Shown here one piece after another: positions 7,189-16,427 of a DNA stretch of 64,000 bases (its first letter is position 1; the number at the start of each line of letters is the position of its first letter). Under the pieces are notes generated by a model that had not been told where the DNA came from, ran no database searches, and saw only the letters and a list, made by a program, of their open reading frames with translations. The DNA comes from Maritimibacter harenae (lineage in GTDB: Bacteria > Pseudomonadota > Alphaproteobacteria > Rhodobacterales > Rhodobacteraceae): contig NZ_WTUX01000002.1 in the NCBI RefSeq assembly GCF_009882975.1, positions 6,489-70,488 of the forward strand, given 5' to 3'. A program made the translations under genes and the position numbers.

Positions 7189-9198
7189 ATGACCAACGGT
7201 GAACAACACGCGGCGAGACTTGCGGACACTCTGCAGGTTGTCGCCGCGCGGCTGGCGGAAGCGCGCCCCTTCGCGAAGGCGCGCCATCAATCGGCCGCGC
7301 TGGACGTGATCGGGCGGCTCGCCGCCCAGCCCGACGGGCTTGAATACCTGTTCGATCAGGCCACGCGGCTGGACAAGGCCGGGCTGTTCGCGGGCTCCGA
7401 CTGGGACATGCCCGAAACGCTTCTGCCGCAGTTGACGGGCCAGACGCTCGCAAGCGCGGATCGCGCGCTGGTGGCGCTGGAGGCGGCCAGTCTCCTGCGG
7501 CTTCTCGCCGTGGCCACGGGTCAGGCGACGCACCGCAACCTGCACGCGGATGCCGCCCGGCATTTCCTGGCGCAGGTGCTGGCCCACAACCTGCGCTATT
7601 TCTTCGCGACCGTGAGCGAAGCGGACCGGGAGCAGGACCCGACCGGCCTGCGTCCCCGCATCTTTTCCTTCATCGTCGAGCGGATCGGGTTCGGCGACGT
7701 GCTGGGCACGCTCGTCGAAGAGATCTGGCGCATCCTCGAACAGCGGCCGGTTCAGGTCGGTCCGGTCAAGGAAATGATCATGCAGATCTCGCTCGCCATG
7801 AGCGCGCGCGAGATCGAGACGGGGCAGGAGCGGCTGGGCGCCGACCGGTTGGTGAGCGCGCTCTTCGGTCCCACGGCGTCCTGCATGGACGACCCGGGCC
7901 TCGACGTGTTCCTCGACCGCATCGCGCATCTCGACGACAGCGGACTGCAGCGCGAGGCGCTGGGGTTTTCGCGCGCCATGCACGACACCGGGCTCGTCTC
8001 GGCCTACCACGCCGAGTTCCTGCGCTGGATCGCGAAGCGGACGGAGTCGGATTTCATGCCCGACACGCTGGGTCTTGGCCCGACGGGGATCGACTCCCTG
8101 CGCAGGTGGCGCGGGCTCGTGGGCGAGCTGATCGAGGTGGGCGTCACGGCCCACACGCCGCAGGCGGTCTATGGTCTCGCGCTCCTGCTCGAGCGCGGCA
8201 TCCTTCATTCGCCGCCCATCGCGCCCGCACTGCAACGCCAGCTGCGCACCCGGCCGACCGCGGAGGTGGCCGAACGTCTGCGCCTGGCCTTCGGCGACAT
8301 GGTGGAGCCGGAGCGCCTGCTGCTGGCCGGCACGCTCAACGTGCTGGGCCAACCTCTCGGGCTGGGGCAGGGGGCGAACCCGACCTGCCAGTCCGCTCGC
8401 GCGATCGCGATGTGGTCGTTCAATGACCCCGACTACGTCCTGCACCTGATCCGGCAGGTGGCCGAGGTCGATAGCATCATGATGCATTTCGAAGGCCAGC
8501 CGATCCATTCCGCCGACCTACCCGCCGGGCTCGCCCTCGGCGCGCCGATCGACGCGGACCCGGTGTCGGTCGCGTTGGTGCCGCACCTGGACCGGATCTA
8601 CGCCGAGATGGGCCGGCGCTGCATCGGGCGCGAAGGCGATCCGCACCGGTGGGTGAACCCGGAGTTCCACGGCTGGTGGGTGGCGCGCGACTGCGTGGTG
8701 GCGGTGGACGTCGCAAGCGGGATGTTGAGCGACTACGACGCCTTCATCACGCGGTTCCACCAGGGCTACCACCCCGAGTACAACGGCGGGCGGCCGGTCA
8801 TTCACCCCCAGCCCGCCGGGATCGCGGTCACGGATTCCTCGGCGCGCTTCGTGGGCTGGCATGCGATCGCCATCCTGCGGGTGGATGTGGACCAGCACGG
8901 CGTTCACCGGGTCTATTTCTTCAACCCGAACAACGACAGCGGCCAGGACTGGGGCGGCGACGTGATCGTCTCGACCAGCGGCCACGGCGAACGCCACGGC
9001 GAGGGGTCGCTGCCCCTGGACCAGTTCGTCTCCCGTCTCTACCTCTTCCACGACGACCCGCTGACGGCGGAGCTCCATGTCGAGGTGCCGGAGGCCGTTC
9101 TCCGCCGGATCGAGGACATGGCGCTGGCCAGCTGGGCGAGCGGACGCAAGGTGGAAGGTGCGCGTTCGATGGTCGGACTGGCGGACCCCGAAGCCTGA
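7189..9198 (+). CDS. Large protein with possible Cys-His-Asn hydrolase domain
   Basis: This 669-aa protein is not assignable by sight. The N-terminal 380 residues are mostly alpha-helical and lack signal peptide or membrane segments. The C-terminal part has features of a papain-like or transglutaminase-like fold: C400 in GANPTCQSARAIAMWSF, H558 in VGWHAIAIL, and N579 in FFNPNND, in that order. The spacing is typical of a cysteine peptidase or amidase whose His strand is followed by an Asn loop. TGGAGG precedes ATG 7189. Its place after an ATP-grasp ligase suggests it cleaves or transfers an amide made or used by that enzyme. The catalytic assignment is inference. Confidence 0.55.
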   Translation: MTNGEQHAARLADTLQVVAARLAEARPFAKARHQSAALDVIGRLAAQPDGLEYLFDQATRLDKAGLFAGSDWDMPETLLPQLTGQTLASADRALVALEAASLLRLLAVATGQATHRNLHADAARHFLAQVLAHNLRYFFATVSEADREQDPTGLRPRIFSFIVERIGFGDVLGTLVEEIWRILEQRPVQVGPVKEMIMQISLAMSAREIETGQERLGADRLVSALFGPTASCMDDPGLDVFLDRIAHLDDSGLQREALGFSRAMHDTGLVSAYHAEFLRWIAKRTESDFMPDTLGLGPTGIDSLRRWRGLVGELIEVGVTAHTPQAVYGLALLLERGILHSPPIAPALQRQLRTRPTAEVAERLRLAFGDMVEPERLLLAGTLNVLGQPLGLGQGANPTCQSARAIAMWSFNDPDYVLHLIRQVAEVDSIMMHFEGQPIHSADLPAGLALGAPIDADPVSVALVPHLDRIYAEMGRRCIGREGDPHRWVNPEFHGWWVARDCVVAVDVASGMLSDYDAFITRFHQGYHPEYNGGRPVIHPQPAGIAVTDSSARFVGWHAIAILRVDVDQHGVHRVYFFNPNNDSGQDWGGDVIVSTSGHGERHGEGSLPLDQFVSRLYLFHDDPLTAELHVEVPEAVLRRIEDMALASWASGRKVEGARSMVGLADPEA

Positions 9199-9301
9199 TA
9201 CGCTGACACCCGTTGCGCCCCGTCAATGAGGGCTCCTCCCGTATCGCTCAAGATCAACTGGATCATTGAACGAACGGCACTTGCAAGGGGAGGACGCCGC
9301 A

Positions 9302-9715
9302 ATGAAAGCCAGACGCCGGGTGGCCGCACTTACATTGAGCTTTATCGGAGCCGCCTTGAGCGGGCTCACCGGGCCGGCGGTCGCCGACGTGGTGGGCGAA
9401 CGGGAATACATGGTCGCCTGCGCGGGCTGCCACGGGGAAAGCGGGCTGGGCGACGGCCCGTTCGCGGACCTGCTCAACATCGAGACGCCGAGCCTGGTCG
9501 GCCTGTCCCAGGCGAACGGCGGTGCGTTTCCCTTCGAGGCGGTCCTTATGACCATCGACGGTCGCGACAACCTCAGACCGCATGGCAGCCCCATGCCGAT
9601 CTGGGGTGAACGCTTCCAGGCCTCGGCGACCAGCCAGCGTGGCGAGACCGCCGACATGGTCGCGCGCGGGCGCATCCTCTCTCTCATAAGCTACCTGCGT
9701 TCCATCCAGCAATAG
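9302..9715 (+). CDS. Exported class I cytochrome c
   Basis: The 137-aa protein starts with a signal peptide (MKARRRVAAL..., cleavage near AVADV, residue 29). It carries one haem c site, CAGCH at 40-44, and a likely distal Met ligand M98 in HGSPMPIWG. This is a periplasmic mono-haem cytochrome. ATG 9302 is chosen because GGGGAGG lies about 9 bases upstream and it gives the signal peptide its basic N-region. It ends the accessory island and is convergent with the TRAP genes. The redox partner is unknown. Confidence 0.88.
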   Translation: MKARRRVAALTLSFIGAALSGLTGPAVADVVGEREYMVACAGCHGESGLGDGPFADLLNIETPSLVGLSQANGGAFPFEAVLMTIDGRDNLRPHGSPMPIWGERFQASATSQRGETADMVARGRILSLISYLRSIQQ

Positions 9716-9757
9716 GTGGCCCGAGGGCGGCACCGTCGCCGGATGGATCGCTGGCGG

Positions 9758-11074
9758 CTACATGAGGCCCGGCAGCCAGAGAACGAGCACCGGGAAGAAG
9801 ATGATCAAGGCCACCCGGATGATGTCGCTCAGAAGGAACGGGATGACGCCCAGGAACGCGTCCTGCACCCGGGTCTCCGGGTCCGACGCGGCGATGATGA
9901 ACACGTTCAGCCCGATGGGCGGCGTGATCAGCCCCATCTCCACGACGATCAGGGCGAGGATGCCGAACCAGATGGCCGCGGCCTCGGGGGTCATGCCGAG
10001 GTCCAGCGACAGGACGAGCGGCAGGAACACCGGGACCGTCAGCAGGATCATCGAGATGCTGTCCATCACGCAGCCGAGCGCGAGGTAGATCGCCAGCATC
10101 CCGAACAGCAGCAGGATCGGCGACAGCTGGTACTCGCCCAGCGTGCGGGCGAGCGTCTGGGGCAGGCCGTTCATCGCGAGGAAGCTGTTGTAGACTTCGG
10201 CCGCGACCAGGATCAGCATGATGAGCCCGGTCGTCTTGGCCGTTTCCAGGAAGGAGTCCATCAGGTTCTGGACGTTCGCCTGACCCTTGGCGGCCATGAT
10301 GATGAGCGTTGCGACCACGCCGACGGAGGCGCCCTCGGTCGGCGTGAAGAACCCGCCGTAGATGCCGCCGACGACGATCACGAACAGCAGGATCACGATC
10401 CAGATCGACCACAGGCTCTTCAAGCGTTCGCCCCAGCCGGCCCGCATTCCCGCCGGCGCGTGCTCGGGAAACATCCGCGAATAGAGCGCGATGACGATGA
10501 TGTAGAACAGGACCGCCATCGTGCCGGGCACGAAGGCCGCCATGAAGAGCTTGCCGATGCTCTGCTCGGCGATGACCGCGTAGATCACCAGGATGATCGA
10601 GGGCGGAATGAGGATGCCCAGCGTCCCGCCGGCCGCGAGCGCGCCGCCAGACAGCGTCGGGGCATAGCGCGACGCGCGCATCTCCGGCAGCGCGATGCGC
10701 GACATGGTGGCGCCGGTGGCGAGCGACGAGCCGCAGATCGCCCCGAAGGCGCCGCAGGCGACGATCGTCGCCATCGCGATGCCGCCGCGGATGTGGCCGA
10801 CCCAGTAGCGCGCGAATTCGAACAGCGACGCGCTGAGCCCGGCCTTGGTCGCGAAATGGCCCATCAGGATGAAAAGGGGAATGACGCTGAGCGTGTAGTT
10901 CGACGTCTTGCCGACGATCGACGATTTCACGAACTGCGACAGCGCGAAGAAGGAATTGTATTCGACGTAGCCGATGCCGCCCACGACGGCCATCGCGACG
11001 GCGATCGGAAAACGCAGGACGATGAGGCCGAACATGGCCCCGAACATGAACAGGCCGAAGGCAAGATCGCTCAT
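9758..11074 (-). CDS. dctM: TRAP transporter large permease (DctM)
   Basis: The 438-aa protein is hydrophobic throughout with about 12 membrane segments and DctM signatures such as the internal GAICGSSLATGATMSRIALPEM and LTPPIGLN-type loops. It forms the ion-coupled channel of a TRAP importer with the DctQ and DctP proteins encoded just upstream. ATG 11074 overlaps the dctQ stop by 4 nt (ATGA), which decides the start. Being next to the aromatic dioxygenase cluster and its IclR regulator, it probably imports that cluster's aromatic acid. Confidence 0.92.
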   Translation of the reverse strand: MSDLAFGLFMFGAMFGLIVLRFPIAVAMAVVGGIGYVEYNSFFALSQFVKSSIVGKTSNYTLSVIPLFILMGHFATKAGLSASLFEFARYWVGHIRGGIAMATIVACGAFGAICGSSLATGATMSRIALPEMRASRYAPTLSGGALAAGGTLGILIPPSIILVIYAVIAEQSIGKLFMAAFVPGTMAVLFYIIVIALYSRMFPEHAPAGMRAGWGERLKSLWSIWIVILLFVIVVGGIYGGFFTPTEGASVGVVATLIIMAAKGQANVQNLMDSFLETAKTTGLIMLILVAAEVYNSFLAMNGLPQTLARTLGEYQLSPILLLFGMLAIYLALGCVMDSISMILLTVPVFLPLVLSLDLGMTPEAAAIWFGILALIVVEMGLITPPIGLNVFIIAASDPETRVQDAFLGVIPFLLSDIIRVALIIFFPVLVLWLPGLM

Positions 11075-11604
11075 CCGAAAAGCCTCCAGGCCGACAGGAC
11101 CGCGGCGGCGGCGGATGCGATCACGAGAAGCAGCATCCAGACGGCGGCCGGTCCGTAGAAGACCCATTCGGGCATGTTGAGGACGAAGGAGCGGCTCAGG
11201 CTGTCGAGCGACTCCAGGAAGCCCGCGTAGACCCGCCACAGCGCGAAGCAGGCGATGGCAAGGAACGTCAGGTCCGCCAGGAACTCGAGCCCGTGGCGCA
11301 CCGGTGCGGGGGCCCCGTTGGTGAAGAACTCGGCCACGACGTTGCCGCGCGTGATGTGCGTGTAGGGAAAGAAGGACAGCACCGCGATCCCGGTGAAGAG
11401 CTCCACCAGCTCGAAGATGCCGAAGATCGGCGTGTTGGCGACCGCGCGCGAGATGACGCTGACGGTCGTCATGCAGGCCATCGCCAGAAGCACGATGCCC
11501 CCCAGGACAGCGCAGACCCGCGCGAGGCGCAGGATGAAACGGTAGGCCCCGGACAACGGGGCCGGCATCGCGCCGGCCCCTGAATCAGTCGAATTGAATT
11601 GCAT
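11071..11604 (-). CDS. dctQ: TRAP transporter small permease (DctQ)
   Basis: This 177-aa protein has four predicted membrane helices (about 28-48, 60-80, 105-125, 148-172) in the DctQ arrangement, including the FELVELFTGIAVL segment typical of the family. It bridges the binding protein and DctM. ATG 11604 lies 9 bases after the dctP stop, without a strong ribosome site, so translation may depend on coupling. A start at 11568 is possible. Confidence 0.88.
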   Translation of the reverse strand: MQFNSTDSGAGAMPAPLSGAYRFILRLARVCAVLGGIVLLAMACMTTVSVISRAVANTPIFGIFELVELFTGIAVLSFFPYTHITRGNVVAEFFTNGAPAPVRHGLEFLADLTFLAIACFALWRVYAGFLESLDSLSRSFVLNMPEWVFYGPAAVWMLLLVIASAAAAVLSAWRLFG

Positions 11605-11613
11605 GGATGTGTG

Positions 11614-12654
11614 TCAGGCGGATTGGGCTTCGATCAGGGACAGCGCTTCCTCGTAAAGCGCCTGACCATCCATACCACGTTCGTTGACGGTTTCGATCCA
11701 GTTGTCGATCACCGGCTGGCAGGCCTCGCGGAAGCGTTCGCGTTCGCTGTCCGAGACCTCGATGATCTCGTTGCCCGCGTCGATCGCCATCTGGCGGCCC
11801 TGGGCTTCGTCGCCGTCCCACAGTTCGCCGAGCTCGCGCACGAACTCTTCGCTCGACGCGTCGTTGATCGCCTGCTGCATGTCGGCCGGCAGGCTCTCCC
11901 AGCGCGACTTGTTCATCACCATGCCGAAGACGACGGCGTAGAAATCGAGCACGGTGTGGTAGTCGGTGACCTCGTGCAGGCGGATCGGGCGCGTGATGGT
12001 CCAGGGCAGGGCGGCCCCGTCCACGACCCCGCGCGAGATCGCCTCGGTCACCGCCGGCACCGGCATGCCGACCGGCGTGGCGCCCATCGTGCCGATCGCC
12101 TCGGTGATCGGGCGCGAAGGCCCGCGCAGCTGAAGCCCAGCCATGTCGTCCAGCGTCCGGATCGCCGTGCCTTTCGTGTGGAGCTGCCCCGGCGCGTGGG
12201 TGTGGAACAGGATCGGGTGGGTGTCCCCGTATTCCTCACCCATGTTTCGCTTGGCGAATTCATGCACTGCCGGCGCCGTCTTCGTGGCGCTCTTGGCGAC
12301 GAAGGGCAGTTCGAACACCTCGGTCAGCGTGAAGCGGTTGGCCGTGTATCCCGGGATCGTCCAGATCATGTCGACGATGCCGTCCTTGGCCTGTCCGTAG
12401 AGGTCGCCGGGCTTGCCGCCCAGCTGCATCGCGGGGAAAACCTCGATCTGCAGCTCGCCGTCGGTCGCCTCCGCCAGCCGCTCGGCCCAGGGCACGAGGA
12501 ACTCGGTGTGCGCGATGGAAAGCGGCGAATTGAAGTGGTGAAGGCGAAGATTGACACCTTGCGCGCGCAGGGTTGCAGGTGCGGCCAGCAGGCCCGCGCC
12601 GGCGGCAGCGGTGCCTAGAAAAGCGCGGCGTGAATACGATTTTCCGGTTGTCAT
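11614..12654 (-). CDS. dctP: TRAP substrate-binding protein (DctP family), Tat-exported
   Basis: The 346-aa protein opens with a twin-arginine signal (SYSRRAFLGTAAAGAG) cleaved near LRAQ. The mature domain is a DctP-type binding protein with the conserved LQLRGPSRPITEAIGTMGATPV segment, whose Arg normally contacts the ligand carboxylate. ATG 12654 is supported by AAAGGGAGGAG about 10 bases upstream. It is divergent from the iclR gene, with an operator-like palindrome between. Substrate is probably an aromatic or other carboxylate handled by the adjacent oxygenase genes. Confidence 0.9.
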   Translation of the reverse strand: MTTGKSYSRRAFLGTAAAGAGLLAAPATLRAQGVNLRLHHFNSPLSIAHTEFLVPWAERLAEATDGELQIEVFPAMQLGGKPGDLYGQAKDGIVDMIWTIPGYTANRFTLTEVFELPFVAKSATKTAPAVHEFAKRNMGEEYGDTHPILFHTHAPGQLHTKGTAIRTLDDMAGLQLRGPSRPITEAIGTMGATPVGMPVPAVTEAISRGVVDGAALPWTITRPIRLHEVTDYHTVLDFYAVVFGMVMNKSRWESLPADMQQAINDASSEEFVRELGELWDGDEAQGRQMAIDAGNEIIEVSDSERERFREACQPVIDNWIETVNERGMDGQALYEEALSLIEAQSA

Positions 12655-12775
12655 TGTGGTCTCCTCCCTTTGAATGCGAGCCTGTGCTTGCATTTTTCAC
12701 TGGGCCCATTCGCATAAGCATAGGTGCCATGCCCGCCATCCGCGTGTCACGAAAATAATTCGGATATCGATTTTT

Positions 12776-12790
12776 GTTCGAATAACGAAC
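12776..12790. promoter_or_regulatory. IclR-type operator, copy 1 (GTTCG-AATAA-CGAAC)
   Basis: A perfect inverted repeat with 5-bp arms sits in the divergent region between dctP and the iclR gene. It matches a second site at 13720-13734 at 14 of 15 positions when that one is read on the other strand. Size and position fit an IclR dimer site used for autoregulation and control of the TRAP genes. Confidence 0.7.
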
Positions 12791-12847
12791 GTTTTGCGTT
12801 AGCTTGGACGGAACGGCGCCCCCAGGACCGAAAGGAGAAGGGCAATC

Positions 12848-13624
12848 ATGGACGACACCCCCGAGAAGCCGGCCCGTGCCCCCGAGGGCATGGGCGGTCT
12901 TGCCAAGGGCCTTGCCATCATCGAGGCCTTTTCGACCGCGCGCCGGGAAATGACGGTCGCGAAGGCGGCGCAGGCGGCGGGCATTTCCCGGGCCTCCGCG
13001 CGCCGCTGCATGCTGACGCTGGCCGACCTGGGCTATGTCAGGCAGGTCGGGTCGGCCTACCTCCCGACGCCCCGCATGCTCAGGCTGGGCGACGCGTTCT
13101 TCGAGTCGAGCTCTTTGCCCCAGCTTGCCCAATCCCACCTGGACGACGCCCGCGACGAGTTGAACGAGGCGATTTCGCTTGCCGTGCTCGAAGAGGGGCA
13201 GGCCGTGTTCGTCGCCCGCGCCGAGGTCACGCGCCCCGTCAGCTCCTACGTGCGTCTCGGGGCCAAGCTGCCCGCGTTCGCCTCGGCGACCGGGCGCGTT
13301 CTTCTGGCGGATCTGAGCGATGACGAGGTCGACGCCTACCTGAAATCCGCCGACCTGGCGCCGCTGTCGACCAAGACCGTGACAGACGTGGGGCGTCTTC
13401 ACGACCTGATCGCCGAGGTTCGCGCGCAGGGCTATGCGCTGATCAATGAAGAGCTCGAGCTCGGGATGCTGGCGATGGCCGTGCCGGTCCGCAACAGGCA
13501 GGGCGAGGCGGTCGCGGCGCTGAGCATTTCGGCCTCGATCGCGCGCGTCGGCGTCGAGCAGGCCAGGCGCGAGTTCCTGCCCGTGCTGAAAGCCCGCGCC
13601 GAAGCGCTGTCGCGCATGCTTTGA
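12848..13624 (+). CDS. IclR-family transcriptional regulator (TphR/PcaR-like)
   Basis: This 258-aa protein has an N-terminal winged helix (about 15-75; TVAKAAQAAGISRASARRCMLTL) and an IclR effector domain (about 85-255) with ASATGRVLLADL and ALSISASI motifs seen in PcaR/PobR/TphR-type activators of aromatic catabolism. AGGAGAAGG precedes ATG 12848. It sits between a TRAP operon and a dioxygenase operon, each with a matching palindrome, so it likely controls both in response to the aromatic substrate. Confidence 0.88.
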   Translation: MDDTPEKPARAPEGMGGLAKGLAIIEAFSTARREMTVAKAAQAAGISRASARRCMLTLADLGYVRQVGSAYLPTPRMLRLGDAFFESSSLPQLAQSHLDDARDELNEAISLAVLEEGQAVFVARAEVTRPVSSYVRLGAKLPAFASATGRVLLADLSDDEVDAYLKSADLAPLSTKTVTDVGRLHDLIAEVRAQGYALINEELELGMLAMAVPVRNRQGEAVAALSISASIARVGVEQARREFLPVLKARAEALSRML

Positions 13625-13671
13625 TCCGCCGTCGCTCACGGGAACATCAACGGCCGGCCGGGGCGGTCGGG

Positions 13672-13701
13672 TTGACAGGTGTGGAACGTCGCTCCTACCA
13701 T
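13672..13701 (+). promoter_or_regulatory. Sigma70-type promoter of the dioxygenase operon
   Basis: TTGACA at 13672-13677 and TACCAT at 13696-13701 are separated by 18 bp, upstream of the oxygenase operon. The IclR-type palindrome begins about 18 bp after the -10 element, near or just beyond the transcription start, a position that suits repression. Confidence 0.45.
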
Positions 13702-13719
13702 GACCGTATAGCGATCAAT

Positions 13720-13734
13720 GTTCGTTATGCGAAC
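13720..13734. promoter_or_regulatory. IclR-type operator, copy 2 (GTTCG-TTATG-CGAAC)
   Basis: The arms are identical to those of the site at 12776-12790. Read on the minus strand it is GTTCGCATAACGAAC, one base different from copy 1. It lies between the probable promoter and the ribosome site of the dioxygenase gene. Its presence argues against translation starting at the upstream ATG codons 13718 and 13727. Confidence 0.7.
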
Positions 13735-13747
13735 ACGGGAGGAGCGA

Positions 13748-14995
13748 ATGCGGGACGTGGCAGAGCGCGCGGGGCCACTTGACGACTGGGAGGGTGGCGT
13801 CAATCGCGTGCCCTACTGGGTCTTTTCGGACGAGGACGTCTTTCGGGCCGAACAGGAAAAGCTCTTCCGGGGAAGCTCCTGGAACTATCTCTGTCTCGAG
13901 GTCGAGATCCCCAATCCCGGCGATTACGTCGCGACCCATGTCGGCACCACGCCGGTCATCGTGGTGCGCGATTTCGACGGGCAGATCTATTCCTTCGAGA
14001 ACCGCTGCGCGCATCGCGGCTCGCTCCTCGCCCTCGACGACCGGGGCAATGCGCGCGACTTCACCTGCGTCTACCACGCCTGGCGGCATTCGCTTCAGGG
14101 CGACCTGGTGGGCGTGGCCTTCGAAGAGGGGATGAACGGCACCGGAGGCATGGCCGAAGGGTTCTGCAAGAACAACCACGGGCCGCGCAAACTGCGCGTG
14201 GCCGAACTCTACGGGCTCGTCTTCGGCAGTTTCGACGAGGACATCGACGACATCGAGGAATACCTGGGCGACGAGATCACGGGTCGGGTCAAGCGCGTGC
14301 TCGACGGGCGCGACTGCGTCGTTCTGGGCCGGTTCACGCAGATCCTGCCCAACAACTGGAAGCTCTACGTGGAGAACACCAAGGACAGCTACCACGCCTC
14401 GATCCTGCACCTGTTCTTCACGACCTTCGAGCTGAACAAGCTGTCGATGAAGGGCGGCATCCTGGTCAGCCCGGACGGCGGCAGCCACGTGAGCTACTCG
14501 GCCATCGACCGGGAGGCGGAACAATCCAAGGCCTACCAGGAAGAGCAGCTGCGCTCGCAGAGCGATTACCAGCTTGCCGACATGTCGCTGCTCGAGAACT
14601 TCAAGGAATTCGACGACGACATCACGCTCCAGATTCTCTCGGCCTTCCCGAACTTCGTGCTCCAGCAGATCCAGAACTGCATCGCGGTGCGGCAGATCCT
14701 GCCCAAGGGCCCGGACAAGACCGAGCTCAAGTGGACCTACATCGGCTTCGCCGGCGACACCGAGGCGCAGCAGCGCATTCGCCTGAAGCTGGCCAACCTC
14801 GTCGGTCCGGCCGGCTACGTTTCGATGGAGGACGGCTGCATCGGCGGTTTCGTCCAGCGTGGCATCGCGGGCGCCGATGACAAGGAAGCCGTGCTCGAGA
14901 TGGGTGGCACCGAGTTCGGCAACAGCGGCAACCGGATCACCGAGGGGTCGATCCGCGGCTTCTGGAACGCCTACCGCGAGAGGATGCAGTCATGA
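13748..14995 (+). CDS. Rieske aromatic ring-hydroxylating dioxygenase, alpha subunit (TphA2-like)
   Basis: This 415-aa subunit carries the Rieske 2Fe-2S site C87-x-H89...C107-x2-H110 and the mononuclear iron ligands H216 and H221, with bridging D213 in [12 protein letters not shown]. It inserts O2 into an aromatic ring. ATG 13748 is chosen because GGGAGGAG lies 4-11 bases upstream, while the earlier ATGs fall in the operator palindrome. Downstream genes for the beta subunit, PdxA-like dehydrogenase and a ferredoxin-type reductase match the tphA2-A3-B-A1 order of terephthalate operons. The true substrate (terephthalate, isophthalate or another aromatic acid) cannot be fixed. Confidence 0.88.
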   Translation: MRDVAERAGPLDDWEGGVNRVPYWVFSDEDVFRAEQEKLFRGSSWNYLCLEVEIPNPGDYVATHVGTTPVIVVRDFDGQIYSFENRCAHRGSLLALDDRGNARDFTCVYHAWRHSLQGDLVGVAFEEGMNGTGGMAEGFCKNNHGPRKLRVAELYGLVFGSFDEDIDDIEEYLGDEITGRVKRVLDGRDCVVLGRFTQILPNNWKLYVENTKDSYHASILHLFFTTFELNKLSMKGGILVSPDGGSHVSYSAIDREAEQSKAYQEEQLRSQSDYQLADMSLLENFKEFDDDITLQILSAFPNFVLQQIQNCIAVRQILPKGPDKTELKWTYIGFAGDTEAQQRIRLKLANLVGPAGYVSMEDGCIGGFVQRGIAGADDKEAVLEMGGTEFGNSGNRITEGSIRGFWNAYRERMQS

Positions 14996-15480
14996 AGGAC
15001 ATCGACGTGACATCCGACCAGCTGGTCGCGATCGGCCAGCTGCAGAACCGCTACGCCCGCTGCATCGATGCCGACCGGCTCGAGGATTGGCCGGATTTCT
15101 TCACGGACGACGGGTTCTACAGCGTCACCAGCGCCGAGAACCACCGCGCGGGTCTTCCCGCCGGGCTCATCTGGCTGGATGGCATCGGCATGATCCGCGA
15201 CCGGGTGACCGCCCTGCGCGATGCCAACATCTACGAGCGTCATGCCTACCGTCACATCCTTGGCCAGCCCTATGTCGACGGCCGCGACGAACATGGCGAC
15301 ACGCGGGTCGAGACCTCGTTCTTCGTGGTGCGCATCACCCGTGACGGGCAGACCGACGTGTTCGCCAGCGGCTGCTACCATGACAGCCTGCGCGAGGTGG
15401 ACGGGGCGCTGAAATTCGCCCGTCGCGTGGTGGTCTGCGACAGCAGCCATATCGACACGCTCCTCGGCCTGCCGCTCTGA
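14992..15480 (+). CDS. Aromatic dioxygenase beta subunit (TphA3-like)
   Basis: The 162-aa product has the small-subunit fold (SnoaL/NTF2-like) of ring-hydroxylating oxygenases: an early [23 protein letters not shown] segment and late [14 protein letters not shown]. It lacks cofactor motifs and serves a structural role with the alpha subunit. Its ATG overlaps the alpha stop (ATGA), so the two are made in balance. Confidence 0.87.
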   Translation: MKDIDVTSDQLVAIGQLQNRYARCIDADRLEDWPDFFTDDGFYSVTSAENHRAGLPAGLIWLDGIGMIRDRVTALRDANIYERHAYRHILGQPYVDGRDEHGDTRVETSFFVVRITRDGQTDVFASGCYHDSLREVDGALKFARRVVVCDSSHIDTLLGLPL

Positions 15481-15485
15481 ACGCC

Positions 15486-16427
15486 ATGACCCAGTCGAAA
15501 GTTCTTGTGACCTTCGGGGATCCGAACGGGATCGGGCCGGAGATCGCCATCGCGGCGGCCGCCCAATTGACGGGCGAGGGGCGGGTGGCCCCCGTTCTCG
15601 TGGGCGACGCGCACGTGGCGGAAAAGGCCGCCGCGTGGGTCGGCGCCGACCTTTCGGCGCTCGACCTGATCGACGTGGGCGCGCTCGCCCCCGCCGACCA
15701 TGCGCCCGGCCAACCGACGCCGGCTTCCGGACACGCGACGGTGCGCTACCTCGAGGCGGCACTTGACGCCGTGGCCACCACCGGTGCGGTCGGGATCGTC
15801 GGCTGCCCGCATTCCGAAACCGCGATCAACGCTTCGGGTCGCCCGTTCTCGGGCTATCCCAACCTGTTGGCCGAACTTCGGGGCGGCGGGCCGGACAGCG
15901 TGGTGCTGATGCTCGTCGGTGGGGGCCTGCGCGTTGCGCACGTGACCCTGCACGAGCCGATCCGCAAGGCGCTCGACCGCATCACGCCCGATCTGGTCGG
16001 GCAGACGATCCGGATCACCGAGCAGGGGCTGAAGCGGCTGGGCATGGACGCCCCGCGGATCGGTGTCATGGGCTTCAATCCCCATGCCGGCGAGGGCGGC
16101 CTGTTCGGCGACGAGGACGACCGGCTCGTCACGCCTGCGGTCGAGGCTGCGCGTACCGACGGGATCGACGTGATCGGACCGGAAGGGGCCGACCTGCTCC
16201 TGGGGCGCAAGGACGTGGACGCCTTTGTCGCGCTCTACCACGACCAGGGCCACATTCCCGTCAAGCTGCTGGCGGGGCGCGAGATCTCGGCGCTGTCGCT
16301 GGGGTCGGACGTGCTGTTTTCATCGACGGGCCACGGCGCGGCCTTCGATATCGCCGGGCAGGGCAAGGCGTCGCATGCCGCCGTCCTGCGCGCGGCCCGG
16401 ATCGTGGGAGGTGCGGATGGCGTATAA
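15486..16427 (+). CDS. PdxA-family dehydrogenase (TphB-like cis-diol dehydrogenase)
   Basis: This 313-aa protein belongs to the PdxA family. It has the GDPNGIGPEI start, metal-binding His in VTLHEPIRKAL and the YHDQGHIPVKLL motif. In terephthalate operons a PdxA-like enzyme (TphB) oxidises and decarboxylates the dihydrodiol made by the dioxygenase. Position directly after the dioxygenase genes favours that role over pyridoxine biosynthesis. It overlaps the reductase gene by 11 nt. Confidence 0.82.
   Translation: MTQSKVLVTFGDPNGIGPEIAIAAAAQLTGEGRVAPVLVGDAHVAEKAAAWVGADLSALDLIDVGALAPADHAPGQPTPASGHATVRYLEAALDAVATTGAVGIVGCPHSETAINASGRPFSGYPNLLAELRGGGPDSVVLMLVGGGLRVAHVTLHEPIRKALDRITPDLVGQTIRITEQGLKRLGMDAPRIGVMGFNPHAGEGGLFGDEDDRLVTPAVEAARTDGIDVIGPEGADLLLGRKDVDAFVALYHDQGHIPVKLLAGREISALSLGSDVLFSSTGHGAAFDIAGQGKASHAAVLRAARIVGGADGV

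Noticed and set aside
15486-16427. Pyridoxine biosynthesis enzyme PdxA
   Set aside because: The fold is PdxA, but the gene is embedded in a dioxygenase operon with overlapping frames, which favours the TphB-like diol dehydrogenase role.
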